A DNA stretch of 64,000 nucleotides from Pectobacterium carotovorum (GCF_033898505.1 NZ_JAXAFK010000001.1:1860001-1924000), one strand, 5' to 3'; shown: positions 48,319 to 57,912, counted from the first letter of the stretch. A program made the numbers and translations. Notes: generated by a model not told the origin, from the sequence alone.

Positions 48319-51300
48319 GTGAATAAGAACCTCTATCGCATCATTTTCAACAAGGCTCGCGGCCTGTTAATGGTGGTTTCCGAAATCAACCGTGGCCAGG
48401 GCAAAAGTGGCGCAAATGGCGTCGGCCATACGCTGAGCCAGTTGATTGGCCGGATGAAGCCCACCGCCTTCCTGACCATGACCGCACTCGGTCTGGTCAC
48501 GCTCGCGCCACAGGCGCTGGCAGCAGGGATTGTTGCCGACAAGAGCGCCCCAGGCGGCCAGCAGCCGAATGTCATGCAGAGCGCCAACGGCACGCCGCAG
48601 GTTAATATCCAGACGCCGAGCGCGGGTGGTGTTTCGCATAACAAATACACCCAGTTTGACGTCGATAACAAAGGCGCGATTCTTAATAACTCGCACAAAC
48701 AGGTGCAGACCCAGATGGGCGGCTGGGTGGCGGGTAACCCATGGCTGGCGAAAGGCGAAGCCAAAATCATTCTTAACGAGGTCAACTCGCGTGACCCGAG
48801 CAAGCTGAACGGTTATATCGAAGTCGCAGGCCGTAAGGCGCAGGTGGTCATCGCCAACCCGGCGGGCATCAGTTGCGACGGCTGTGGCTTTATTAACGCC
48901 AACCGCGCCACCCTGACCACCGGCACACCGCAAATCGCCAACGGTGAACTGCGCGGTTACCGCGTGGGCAATGGTGAAATCGTGGTGGAAGGTGCAGGCA
49001 TGGACAGCAGCCGTCAGGATTACACGGACCTGATTGCCCGCACCGTGAAGGTCAATGCCGGTATCTGGGCGAAAGATGTGACGGTCACCACCGGTAAAAA
49101 CGAAGTGGCAGCCGATAACAATAAGCTTGTCGATAACAACAGCGCCACCGCCAGCAGTGCAGCGGAGAGCGACAGCAGTGACGTCAAGCCGACACTGGCA
49201 ATCGACGTAGCCCAACTGGGTGGCATGTATGCCGGTAAAATCCGTCTGGTGGCGACCGAGCAAGGGGTCGGCGTCAGCAACAAAGGCACACTCGGCACGC
49301 AGGCGGGTGATATCACCATTAACGCTAATGGCGATATCGTTAACAGCGGCACAGTCAATGCCGGACAGGATCTGCTGCTGGGCGGTAAAAAAGTCGATAA
49401 CAGCGGCACCCTGTTTGCCCAGCGCGACCACAGCACCACCGCCAGTGACGAGGTGACCAACAGCGGTCTGATCGCCGCCAAAGGCAACTCCCGTGTGCGC
49501 GGCGCCACCATCCACAACAGCAAAGGCGCGGCCATTGCCGCCGGGATGAAAACCGATGGCACGCTGGCCGACAGCGGCAATCTGACACTCGCCAGCGACG
49601 GCAAACTGGCCAGCCAAGGTCAGGCGCTGGCCGGTGGCGATCTGAACGCCAGCGCCAGCCAGATTGATCTCAGCGGCAGCGATACCGCCGCACATCACGC
49701 CACGCTGACCAGCAGCAGCGATATCATCACCGACGACGCGCAGCTGCTGGCAAGTGGCGATTTGAAACTCTCCGCTGCCGGTAAACTCAGCAACGATCGC
49801 GGCGTGATTAACGCCAATGCGCTACAGGTCAGTACGCCAGTTATCAGCAACCGTGGCGGCCAGTTACTGCAAAGCGGCGACCGCGATCTGCAACTCAGCA
49901 GCGACAGCATTGATAATCAGAATGGCCGCATCGCCGCCAACGCCAAAAAATTCAGCGTGCAGAGCGCCAGCCTGAACAACCAGAGCGGCACCATCATGGC
50001 GGCCGGTTCCGGCTCGCTGGATGTTGCGGCCAGCAGTGAACTGAATAACCAGAGCGGTACGCTGGCCGCCGCCAGCGATCTGGCCATTGCCACGCCGGTG
50101 CTGAACAACAACCAGGGGCAGATCTCCGCCAATAAACAGCTGACGCTCGATCAGCAAAACACCAGCGCCCTCTCCCGCGCCGCAGCCACCAACAGCGATC
50201 TGCGTATCAGCAATGAAGGTGGTCGTCTGGTGGCGGGTCAGCAACTGACCTTCCGCGGTCGCGAGATTAACGGCAGCGGTGAAATTCTGTCGCTTGGCGA
50301 TATGGATCTCAGCTTCGCGGACGGCTTCAGCAACAACAATAAAACGCTGGCAAATGGCGATCTGACACTGAACGTCAACAACAGCTTGATTAACAATGCG
50401 CTGCTTGGCGCAGGCGGTAAGCTGAATGTGCAGGCCAGCAACATCGACAACCAGATCGCAGGTGAACTGAGTGCGCAGCAGACCACACTGAATGCCAGCG
50501 ATACGCTGAGCAACCGTGGCCTGATCGACGGCGTGCTGACCCGCATCAATGCCAGCACCGTCAACAATATCGGTACCGGTCGTATTTATGGTGACGGCCT
50601 GGCGATCAGCGCAGCGACACTGAATAACCTGGCAGAAAATAATAGCAGCGCCACCATTGCAGCGCGTCAGCGTCTCGATCTGGGCGTCGGCACGCTGAAC
50701 AACCATACTCATTCCCTGATCTACAGTGCTGGCGATCTGGCCATCGGTGGCAACCTCGATGAAAACGGTGTGGCCAGCGGCAAAGCGGGCAACCTAAACA
50801 ACCACAGCGCCACAATAGAGTCTGTCGGCAATATGGCGCTCAGCTTCACCGCGCTGAACAATATCAACGACAATTTTGTCACCCGCTTCGTACAACTGTC
50901 ACAGAAGCAGAAAAATGAGTATATGGTGGTCAGCCTGAATAATGGCGTTCACTATAGCCCTGACGACTACAACATCAGTTTCTACAAAAATGAAGTGCGT
51001 CATATCTGTATTGAAGGTGTGGTGTGTGGTCGTGACCACTATTATCAGTACAGCTACACCGAAACGGTGCGCGAAGAACAGATTGCACAGAGCGATCCGG
51101 CGAAAATTATCGCGGGCGGCCAGATCTCACTCTCCGGCGATAAGCTGCTGAACGACAAGAGCCAGATTATTGCTGGCGGCAGCCTGCTGACCGCCGTCAA
51201 AGAACTGGTGAACACCGAAGTCACCGGTCAGAAACTGACGGAAAAAGTCGGACAGGTGATTGAGTGGGATCGTATTCACAAGAAAGGCACCGACAGCCAG

Positions 51301-54300
51301 AAAGCCAGAGCGTCCGCCTATACCCCGCCAACGGAAATTCAGTCCATCAGCCTTAGCCCGAGCGTGATGAAGGAGAATACTCAAGCGACCAGCAACGCGC
51401 CATCGCTGGCGGATTATGCCGCGCAGCGCGTGGAAGTGGCTGGACAGAACACCGATGTCATTCGCTCGATGACACCGGACGCTTCTCTGCCAACCGGCAG
51501 CCTGTTCACTACCCTGCCGGACGCCACCAGTAGCTATCTGATCGAAACCGATCCGCGTTTCACCAATCAGAGAATCTGGCTGAGTTCCGACTATATGCTG
51601 AGCCAGTTGCGGACCGATCCGTCGATCACGCAAAAACGCCTCGGCGATGGTTTCTATGAACAGCGCCTGGTGCGCGAGCAGATTGTTGAGCTGGTCGGCC
51701 AGCGTTACCTGGCGGATTACACCAGCGATGAAGATCAGTACAAAGGCCTGATGGAAGCGGGCGTCAGCTTCGCGAAGACATTCAACCTGGTGCCGGGCGT
51801 GGCGCTGACCGCCGAGCAGATGAAACAGATCACCCAGGATATGGTGTGGCTGGTGGCGCAGGATGTGAAAATGCCGGATGGCACCACCCAGAATGTGCTG
51901 GTACCGCAGGTGTATGCACAGGTACAGCAAGGCGATATGGACGGCAGCGGTGCGTTACTGGCCGGTAAGAACGTCAGCATTGGCGTCAGCGGCGGTATGC
52001 TGAACAGCGGTCGCATCAGCGCCACCCAGTTGGTCAGCATTTCCGGCGACGATATCGTGAATGTGGGCGGCATCATCGCCGGTAAGTCCGTGTCGCTGCA
52101 GGCGACCAACGACATCACCAATACCGGTGGCACGGTGCGTGCGACCGATACCCTGCTGGCGCAGGCCGGACGTGATATCACCGTCGCCAGCGAGACCAAT
52201 CACGCAGAGAGCCAGAACGGCAGCAACCGCTTCAGCCGTGACAATATCGATCGCGTGGCGGGCATATATGTACAGGGTGACGACGGTAAACTGCTGCTGC
52301 AGGCAGGCCGTGATGTCAATCTGCAGGCCGCGCAGGTGGTCAGCTCCGGTGAAAACAGCCAGACGCAGATCGCCGCTAACCGCGATATCAATATGACCAC
52401 CATTACCACCGGCAGTAGCGACAAGGTGGTGTGGGATAAAGATAACCACGTCACGCAGACGCTGACTCAGGTACAGGGCAGTGAAGTCACCAGCGACGGC
52501 ACTATCACGCTGAATGCCGGCAATAATATTAACGCTCAGGCGGCGAAACTGAATGCCGATCGGCAGCTTGCGCTGACGGCCACCAATGATATCAACCTCG
52601 GCAGCGCCAGCAGCCAGGAATATCTCGATATGAACTCGAAGGTGAAAGGTTCCGGCTTCCTGTCGAAACGCACCACGACCACCCGCGCCGGCTACGATGC
52701 CACGCTGGCGAACGGCAGCAGCCTGGGTGGGGAAAATATCGCCGTCAGCGCGGGTAACAACCTGAATATCACCGGCAGCGATGTGGCGGCGGATCGGGAT
52801 CTGGCACTGCGTGCTGGTAATGACCTCAACGTCACGGCAGCGGAAGAGCACCGCGACAGTTGGTCGATGAAGAAAACCACCAAGTCGGGCCTGATGAGCA
52901 GCGGCGGTATTGGCTTCTTTGTTGGTTCGATTAAAGAGAGTTCAACCTCCGATACTGCGGCGCTGACCCACAACAACAGCACGCTGGGCAGCGTCGATGG
53001 CGATACCAGCCTGGTGGCGGGCAATAATATCGCCGTGCAGGGTTCTGATGTGATCGCCGGTAACGACATCAATATGGTGGCGAACAATATCACCATTGAT
53101 GCCGCGAATAACCAGAGCACCACCGACACCACTTACGAACGCAAACAGACGGGGCTGACGTTGGCGCTGTCCGGCGCGATTGGCAGCGCGATCAACACCG
53201 CCTATACCAGCGCGAAAGCCGCCGATGAGCAGCAGGATGGCCGTATGGCCTCGCTGCAGAAGCTGAAATCCGGTCTGGCAGGCGTACAGGCCGCTCAGGC
53301 GGCGGTACTGGCAGCGCAGAGCACCACCGACCAGAACGCTATTGGTGTCAGCCTGTCGCTGAGTACCTCGAAGTCGAAGAGCGAGAGCCACAGCGAAGCG
53401 GTCAACGCCTCCGGCAGCACCGTGCAGGCGGGCAACAATATCAATCTGGTGGCGACTGGCTCAGAGAATGGCGACGATGGCGATCTGACCATCGGCGGTA
53501 GCCAGCTGAAAGCGGGCAACGATGTATTGCTGTCGGCAAACCGCGATATCAACCTGCTGTCAGCGCAGAATACTCAGTTGCAGACCGGTAAAAACAGCAA
53601 CAGCGGTGGCGGCATCGGTGTCAGCATCGGTGCGGGCCAGGGCGGTGCAGGAATCAGCGTGTTTGCCAATGCCAGTAAAGGTTCCGGTAACGAGAATGGC
53701 GATGGCCTGACACATACAGAAACCACCGTCGACGCCGGTAATAAGCTGACGGTCAACAGCGGGCGTGACACCACCCTGCGCGGCGCACAGCTGAGTGCCG
53801 ATCAGGTCGTCGCCAATGTCGGCCGTAACCTGACGTTGCAGAGTGAGCAGGACGTTAACAACTACGACTCGAAGCAGAAGAACAGCTCAGCAGGCGCCAG
53901 CTTTACCTTTGGCAGTATGACTGGCAGCGTCAGCGCCAGCGTGGCGAAGGACAAAATCCACAGCACCTATAACAGCGTGCAAGAGCAGACCGGCATCTTT
54001 GCGGGTGACGGTGGCTTCGATATCAACGTCGGTAACCACACGCAGTTGGATGGCGCCGTGATTGGCAGCACCGCCAGCGAAGATAAAAACCGTCTCAGTA
54101 CCGGCACGCTGGGCTTCAGCAATATCAACAACCGTGCGGAGTTTGAGGTATCGCACAGCAGCGTCGGTATCAGCACTGGCGGGCTGGGCGCACAGGATCT
54201 GCTGAAAAATGCCGTGCAGAATCTGGCGGCCAATAGTCTGGGCGCGGATGGCAGCGATGGGAAGGCTTCCGGCACCACGTATGCAGCCGTTTCTCCAGGA

Positions 54301-55710
54301 TCGCTGATTATCCGTGATCAGGCGAACCAGCAGCAGGATGTCAGCGCACTGAGCCGCGATGTCGAGCACGCTAACCAAAGCATCAGCCCAATCTTCGATA
54401 AAGCGAAGGAACAGCAGCGCCTAAGCCGATTGCGATTGATTGGTGATATAGCGAACCAGGCTGTCGATATTACCCTGACTCAAGGCCAGATTCAGGCGAA
54501 CAATGCGGGAATTAAAGAAGCTGGGGAGTGGGATGGTAAAGAAAAGCGTGATGTTTACTGGAATCGAGTCAAAAACACAGAAGCTTATAAAAGCGTGAGT
54601 GACCAGTATAAGGCAGGGGGTGATCTTGACCGTGGAGTTCGAGCTGCTGCGGCTGCAATTACTGCTCTGGCTGGTGGAGACCCAGCGAAAGCGCTGGCCG
54701 CCGGAGCTGCGCCTTACATGGCTGGAGTAGTCAAAGGTATGACAGTAGGTTTTGATGAAAACCCTACTGCCGGTCAAATTGCGGCAAATGCCATTGGACA
54801 TGCTGTATTAGGTGGTGTGGTTGCGGAATTGTCAGGAACAAATGCAGCTGCAGGCGCCATAGGCGCGGCGAGTGGAGAACTCGCTGCACGTGCTATTCGT
54901 GAATATTTATACCCTGGTGTTAAAACGGAAGATCTCAAACCAGAAGAGCGCACTAAGATTAGCAATCTGGCATCACTGGCGGGAGCCCTTGCTGGCGGGC
55001 TCAGCACGGATACTTCTTCTGGTGTTATCACTGCACATGATTCCAGTAAAAATGCAGTGGACAACAATGATTTGTTAAGCCCTGGTATGATGTCCTGGGG
55101 TTCTGGTGCGGTGTCACTCGCCAAATATGAGATTGAGCAGGGTAAAACACCTGAGCAGGTCAGTGAATCATTACGCATCTACAACAGAGGCACCCTTTCC
55201 GAGAATCAGGATCCGGTAAGAGGATTATTGCAAGCCTGGGGCTTCTTTATGGTTAATGCCCTGACACTCGGTGGAGGTAGTACAGTGACGGGGGGTGCAA
55301 TCACAGTCAATGGAATCATCGGTGGTGCAGCCAATATTAATAACCAGGTAATAACGATGAAACCGGGTGAAAAAATAAGTTACACCGATGCTTTAATTGC
55401 TACAGGCATCAGCGCCGTCACCACTGGGAAGAGCTTCCTGGCAACCCAGGTTTGGGGGATGAGCGGAGCCTATGTTGGCAGTAAAATTAAGGGTGATCAA
55501 GATTCTACTGGGGCTGTTACTGGCGCTGGTGTCGGTAACGTTGCCGGTGCCACTACGTCGACCATTATCAGTGGCGCAGCGGGTACGAAATTGCCGAAAC
55601 CTGCCGCGGATATGCTGGGAAGTACTTTTGGAGCCGCGGTTTCTGAGGGAACCGGGACGGTAATCCAGAAAGCAATTGATAAGAAACCACAGGATCAACA
55701 AGGAAAATAA
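48319..55710 (+). CDS. cdiA: CdiA contact-dependent inhibition effector (haemagglutinin-type)
   Basis: A 2463-residue filamentous effector. Extended signal peptide (MNKNLYRIIFNKARGLLMVVSE... to PQALA, about 1-69). TPS secretion domain with NPAGISCDGCGFINANRATLTTG (about 70-330). FHA-1 repeats to about 830. A receptor-binding/YP-type region (about 850-1220; contains CIEGVVCGRDHYYQYSY). FHA-2 repeats to about 1930. A pretoxin region (about 2035-2246; GDPAKALAAGAAPYMAGVVK) ends in VDNN at 2247-2250 in place of the usual VENN. The C-terminal 213 residues are Gly/Ala-rich and hydrophobic with glycine-zipper stretches (AGAGVGNVAGATTS), unlike nuclease toxins. GTG start with AGGGAT upstream. Base composition shifts from about 54,420 on, consistent with C-terminal module exchange. 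Confidence 0.93.
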   Translation: MNKNLYRIIFNKARGLLMVVSEINRGQGKSGANGVGHTLSQLIGRMKPTAFLTMTALGLVTLAPQALAAGIVADKSAPGGQQPNVMQSANGTPQVNIQTPSAGGVSHNKYTQFDVDNKGAILNNSHKQVQTQMGGWVAGNPWLAKGEAKIILNEVNSRDPSKLNGYIEVAGRKAQVVIANPAGISCDGCGFINANRATLTTGTPQIANGELRGYRVGNGEIVVEGAGMDSSRQDYTDLIARTVKVNAGIWAKDVTVTTGKNEVAADNNKLVDNNSATASSAAESDSSDVKPTLAIDVAQLGGMYAGKIRLVATEQGVGVSNKGTLGTQAGDITINANGDIVNSGTVNAGQDLLLGGKKVDNSGTLFAQRDHSTTASDEVTNSGLIAAKGNSRVRGATIHNSKGAAIAAGMKTDGTLADSGNLTLASDGKLASQGQALAGGDLNASASQIDLSGSDTAAHHATLTSSSDIITDDAQLLASGDLKLSAAGKLSNDRGVINANALQVSTPVISNRGGQLLQSGDRDLQLSSDSIDNQNGRIAANAKKFSVQSASLNNQSGTIMAAGSGSLDVAASSELNNQSGTLAAASDLAIATPVLNNNQGQISANKQLTLDQQNTSALSRAAATNSDLRISNEGGRLVAGQQLTFRGREINGSGEILSLGDMDLSFADGFSNNNKTLANGDLTLNVNNSLINNALLGAGGKLNVQASNIDNQIAGELSAQQTTLNASDTLSNRGLIDGVLTRINASTVNNIGTGRIYGDGLAISAATLNNLAENNSSATIAARQRLDLGVGTLNNHTHSLIYSAGDLAIGGNLDENGVASGKAGNLNNHSATIESVGNMALSFTALNNINDNFVTRFVQLSQKQKNEYMVVSLNNGVHYSPDDYNISFYKNEVRHICIEGVVCGRDHYYQYSYTETVREEQIAQSDPAKIIAGGQISLSGDKLLNDKSQIIAGGSLLTAVKELVNTEVTGQKLTEKVGQVIEWDRIHKKGTDSQKARASAYTPPTEIQSISLSPSVMKENTQATSNAPSLADYAAQRVEVAGQNTDVIRSMTPDASLPTGSLFTTLPDATSSYLIETDPRFTNQRIWLSSDYMLSQLRTDPSITQKRLGDGFYEQRLVREQIVELVGQRYLADYTSDEDQYKGLMEAGVSFAKTFNLVPGVALTAEQMKQITQDMVWLVAQDVKMPDGTTQNVLVPQVYAQVQQGDMDGSGALLAGKNVSIGVSGGMLNSGRISATQLVSISGDDIVNVGGIIAGKSVSLQATNDITNTGGTVRATDTLLAQAGRDITVASETNHAESQNGSNRFSRDNIDRVAGIYVQGDDGKLLLQAGRDVNLQAAQVVSSGENSQTQIAANRDINMTTITTGSSDKVVWDKDNHVTQTLTQVQGSEVTSDGTITLNAGNNINAQAAKLNADRQLALTATNDINLGSASSQEYLDMNSKVKGSGFLSKRTTTTRAGYDATLANGSSLGGENIAVSAGNNLNITGSDVAADRDLALRAGNDLNVTAAEEHRDSWSMKKTTKSGLMSSGGIGFFVGSIKESSTSDTAALTHNNSTLGSVDGDTSLVAGNNIAVQGSDVIAGNDINMVANNITIDAANNQSTTDTTYERKQTGLTLALSGAIGSAINTAYTSAKAADEQQDGRMASLQKLKSGLAGVQAAQAAVLAAQSTTDQNAIGVSLSLSTSKSKSESHSEAVNASGSTVQAGNNINLVATGSENGDDGDLTIGGSQLKAGNDVLLSANRDINLLSAQNTQLQTGKNSNSGGGIGVSIGAGQGGAGISVFANASKGSGNENGDGLTHTETTVDAGNKLTVNSGRDTTLRGAQLSADQVVANVGRNLTLQSEQDVNNYDSKQKNSSAGASFTFGSMTGSVSASVAKDKIHSTYNSVQEQTGIFAGDGGFDINVGNHTQLDGAVIGSTASEDKNRLSTGTLGFSNINNRAEFEVSHSSVGISTGGLGAQDLLKNAVQNLAANSLGADGSDGKASGTTYAAVSPGSLIIRDQANQQQDVSALSRDVEHANQSISPIFDKAKEQQRLSRLRLIGDIANQAVDITLTQGQIQANNAGIKEAGEWDGKEKRDVYWNRVKNTEAYKSVSDQYKAGGDLDRGVRAAAAAITALAGGDPAKALAAGAAPYMAGVVKGMTVGFDENPTAGQIAANAIGHAVLGGVVAELSGTNAAAGAIGAASGELAARAIREYLYPGVKTEDLKPEERTKISNLASLAGALAGGLSTDTSSGVITAHDSSKNAVDNNDLLSPGMMSWGSGAVSLAKYEIEQGKTPEQVSESLRIYNRGTLSENQDPVRGLLQAWGFFMVNALTLGGGSTVTGGAITVNGIIGGAANINNQVITMKPGEKISYTDALIATGISAVTTGKSFLATQVWGMSGAYVGSKIKGDQDSTGAVTGAGVGNVAGATTSTIISGAAGTKLPKPAADMLGSTFGAAVSEGTGTVIQKAIDKKPQDQQGK

Positions 55711-55713
55711 GCC

Positions 55714-55971
55714 GTGAGTACAAAAAAACCTGGCTTTAGTACGCTTTTATTTCTGATGGGAGGCTGCTTCCTGGCGCTCTCCTGCACGGTGGCACTTGTC
55801 TATTTTGGGGTATGGCTCTACTACCAGTTTATCCTGCACATGCCATCAGGTATGCAGTGGCAGCCATTACTGGCTCAGGCTCTGCGAATTGGCATCGCTT
55901 CAGGGCCAGTGATTGGCCTGGGTGTCTGGATACATATGCGCATGGAATACAGTAAAGGAGATAAACGGTGA
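55714..55971 (+). CDS. Small two-helix membrane protein, candidate CDI immunity
   Basis: An 85-residue protein with two hydrophobic helices (FSTLLFLMGGCFLALSCTVALVYFGVWL and LAQALRIGIASGPVIGLGVWIHM) and a basic tail, three bases after the cdiA stop. GTG start with AAGGAAAAT upstream; its stop overlaps the next start (GTGA). Position immediately after cdiA is that of CdiI. A membrane immunity protein would suit a membrane-active toxin domain. No family is recognised; the role is inference. Confidence 0.65.
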   Translation: MSTKKPGFSTLLFLMGGCFLALSCTVALVYFGVWLYYQFILHMPSGMQWQPLLAQALRIGIASGPVIGLGVWIHMRMEYSKGDKR

Positions 55972-56516
55972 AACGGTTGCTGCGTTCTGCGAACGCAGCG
56001 GTCATTCTGATCGCTGCAGGCTGTGCCATTATTCCAGACCATACTTTTTTCGTTCCCCCACCTCAAAGCGCTCATGCTCCATGGCTGAGAATTGTCGATA
56101 ACACTGAACAAACCAGCCTTTATCAAATGGTCAATGGTGAGAGCAAAGGTGGCCTGATACGATCCAGTGAGTGGGTATTACAGAATACAGTGGATCGGGG
56201 GATGCCAAAAGTTGCCGGAGAGAAATACAATATTGACTACTACGAAACGCAACTCATTGCAGGTGCAGAAACCGAAGTCGTTAATGTTTACGTTGAAGGT
56301 AAGCATACCTGCCTTGTGGATACTTATTTCACGCCGGAAGAAGGGAAGTTTTATCAGTTCCAACTGGAAACCGATACATTGCGGTTCCGCTGTCGCGTTC
56401 ATGCCAGTGAAATCGTGAAAGACAGTAATGGTATGTGGCAGTTGAAACCATTAAATACGGTACGCTACACAGCCAAAGAAGGCAGTGGCTGGCACCCGAT
56501 GCACAGTAGCATTTAA
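55968..56516 (+). CDS. Lipoprotein downstream of cdiA (copy 1)
   Basis: A 182-residue predicted lipoprotein: signal ...AAVILIAAGC with lipobox AAGC. The mature part begins IIPDHTFFVPPP, followed by RIVDNTEQTSLYQMVNGE...GGLIRSSEWVLQNT. Two further Cys (HTCLVDT and FRCRVHA) are conserved in the paralog and may form a disulfide. The C-terminus is KEGSGWHPMHSSI. GTG start coupled to the upstream membrane-protein gene, with AAAGGAGATAAACG before it. The protein family was not recognised. Presumably anchored at the outer or inner membrane facing the periplasm. Confidence 0.75.
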   Translation: MKRLLRSANAAVILIAAGCAIIPDHTFFVPPPQSAHAPWLRIVDNTEQTSLYQMVNGESKGGLIRSSEWVLQNTVDRGMPKVAGEKYNIDYYETQLIAGAETEVVNVYVEGKHTCLVDTYFTPEEGKFYQFQLETDTLRFRCRVHASEIVKDSNGMWQLKPLNTVRYTAKEGSGWHPMHSSI

Positions 56517-56544
56517 TTTTTAAATATCAAACAGATAGATCATC

Positions 56545-57150
56545 ATGGTTGTACTGGATAAAAACTGGGTGCCTGAATTTGGCACCATGTTTACTTGGTT
56601 TGCGATGGACAAACACAGCAGAATCGCCGTTATGGTAAACAACTGCTTTGGTGATCTGCCGAAAGCGCTTTTATCTATCGATAATGCCGAATTATTACTC
56701 GATCAGTTAAATGAGTTTTTATGGGAAGAATCGGAACGCTTTACCGTCTATCCGGAGAATAAGTGCGGTCAGACGGTGTCAGACCTCTATTCCGGCTTAC
56801 GATTTAGCCATATGGCTAGCAGAGAAGAATTTGATCGATGGCTAAAAGAACGATCCGGCCATGAACAAAAAATCGGGGAATATACTGTCCCCTCAGTAAA
56901 GGGATTTTTTGTCTATCATGGGATTGAGGGAAGTTCTGAAGGCGAAGATTATCTTGTTGGCTATGAAGGTAACACGAAAATGGGTGATTACTTCCGCTTC
57001 TTAACACCTACGGTTTATGGTTCGATAGACGATTTTCCCAGCGAGCTACGTCATGGCATTGCCGTATCTGATGTAGTCGACTTCACAACGGATCGACTAT
57101 TTGATAACGCAAAAATCAACGACTACTTCCCCCGAATGTATAGTGAGTAA
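56545..57150 (+). CDS. Hypothetical protein of the CDI island (201 aa)
   Basis: A 201-residue soluble-looking protein (MVVLDKNWVPEFGTMFTWFAMDKHSRIAVM...DDFPSELRHGIAVSDVVDFTTD...), acidic, with two Cys and no signal or membrane segment. It lies between the two paralogous lipoprotein genes and ends before a terminator. Its size, acidity and place resemble orphan immunity proteins of CDI loci, but I do not recognise the family. The ribosome-binding site is weak (AGATAGATCATC before ATG). Confidence 0.65.
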   Translation: MVVLDKNWVPEFGTMFTWFAMDKHSRIAVMVNNCFGDLPKALLSIDNAELLLDQLNEFLWEESERFTVYPENKCGQTVSDLYSGLRFSHMASREEFDRWLKERSGHEQKIGEYTVPSVKGFFVYHGIEGSSEGEDYLVGYEGNTKMGDYFRFLTPTVYGSIDDFPSELRHGIAVSDVVDFTTDRLFDNAKINDYFPRMYSE

Positions 57151-57156
57151 TCGTAT

Positions 57157-57184
57157 AGCCTCAGCGTAATGCTGAGGCTGATTT
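57157..57184 (+). terminator. Terminator after the 201-aa gene
   Basis: Perfect 9-bp stem AGCCTCAGC / GCTGAGGCT with GTAAT loop, followed by GATTTTAC. It separates the cdi operon from the second lipoprotein gene. Confidence 0.75.
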
Positions 57185-57266
57185 TACTCTGGTTGAATAA
57201 AACGTTTAGCTATTATTCTCCCCTTTCACTAGATGATTTGAATAATCCAGTATCGAGGAAATGAAA

Positions 57267-57821
57267 GTGAAATTTTTACGGCTAACCAACCTTGCTGCGA
57301 TAACTATTTTAGCTTCAGGCTGCTCCATCATGCCGAATAATTCCTTTTTTATCCCACCAACTGAAAAAAATGATTCACCCTGGGTACGTATTGTTGATAA
57401 CACAGAACAGACAAGTATCTACCAGACGTTAAACGGCAAACGCACTGGCGGTCTTATTCGTTCCAGTGAATGGGTATTACAAAACACTCAGGATCGCGGT
57501 ATGCCGAAAGTCTCCGGTGAGAAATACAATATCGATTACTACGAAACACCCTTAGTACCTGGTCTTGAAACCGCAATTATCAACGTTTATGTCGAAAGCA
57601 AATATTCATGCCTGATTACCACCCGCTTTATTCCGGAAAAAGGCAAAAAATATGAATTCCAGCTGGAGACCGATACGCTGCATTATCAATGTCGTGCGAT
57701 TGCCAGCGAAATCGTGCAGGACAGCAATGGTCAATGGCAGCGCATACCACTGCAAAACGTGCACTACAGCGCGAAAGAAGGAAATGGCTGGCATCCGATG
57801 CACAGTGGGATCGGATCATAG
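57267..57821 (+). CDS. Lipoprotein (copy 2), paralog of the cdiA-proximal lipoprotein
   Basis: Lipoprotein of 184 residues from the GTG at 57267; GAGGAA ends exactly at the ATG at 57261, so the GTG six bases on is better placed. Lipobox LASGC. The mature protein aligns without large gaps to copy 1: RIVDNTEQTS, GGLIRSSEWVLQNT, DRGMPKV, GEKYNIDYYET, FQLETDTL and GWHPMHS are shared, and the two extra Cys (YSCLITT, YQCRAIA) are kept. It lies beyond a terminator and so has its own promoter. Function unknown. It is the last gene of the island before pspC. Confidence 0.75.
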   Translation: MKFLRLTNLAAITILASGCSIMPNNSFFIPPTEKNDSPWVRIVDNTEQTSIYQTLNGKRTGGLIRSSEWVLQNTQDRGMPKVSGEKYNIDYYETPLVPGLETAIINVYVESKYSCLITTRFIPEKGKKYEFQLETDTLHYQCRAIASEIVQDSNGQWQRIPLQNVHYSAKEGNGWHPMHSGIGS

Positions 57822-57912
57822 AGATTGCAGCGAAAAAGCGCGCGACATTATCCACTCTCGACCCCAGTCGTACGGTGGATAACGTCAGCGAAAGTGTATG
57901 ACCGATGACAAA

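Noticed and set aside
48333..54801. Long antisense open frames inside cdiA
   Set aside because: They are shadows caused by the high-GC, repetitive codon use of the FHA repeats on the coding strand.
57628..57912. Possible pspD remnant after pspC
   Set aside because: The minus-strand frame here is antisense to the second lipoprotein gene and shows no PspD-like hydrophobic Ala/Gly/Leu pattern.
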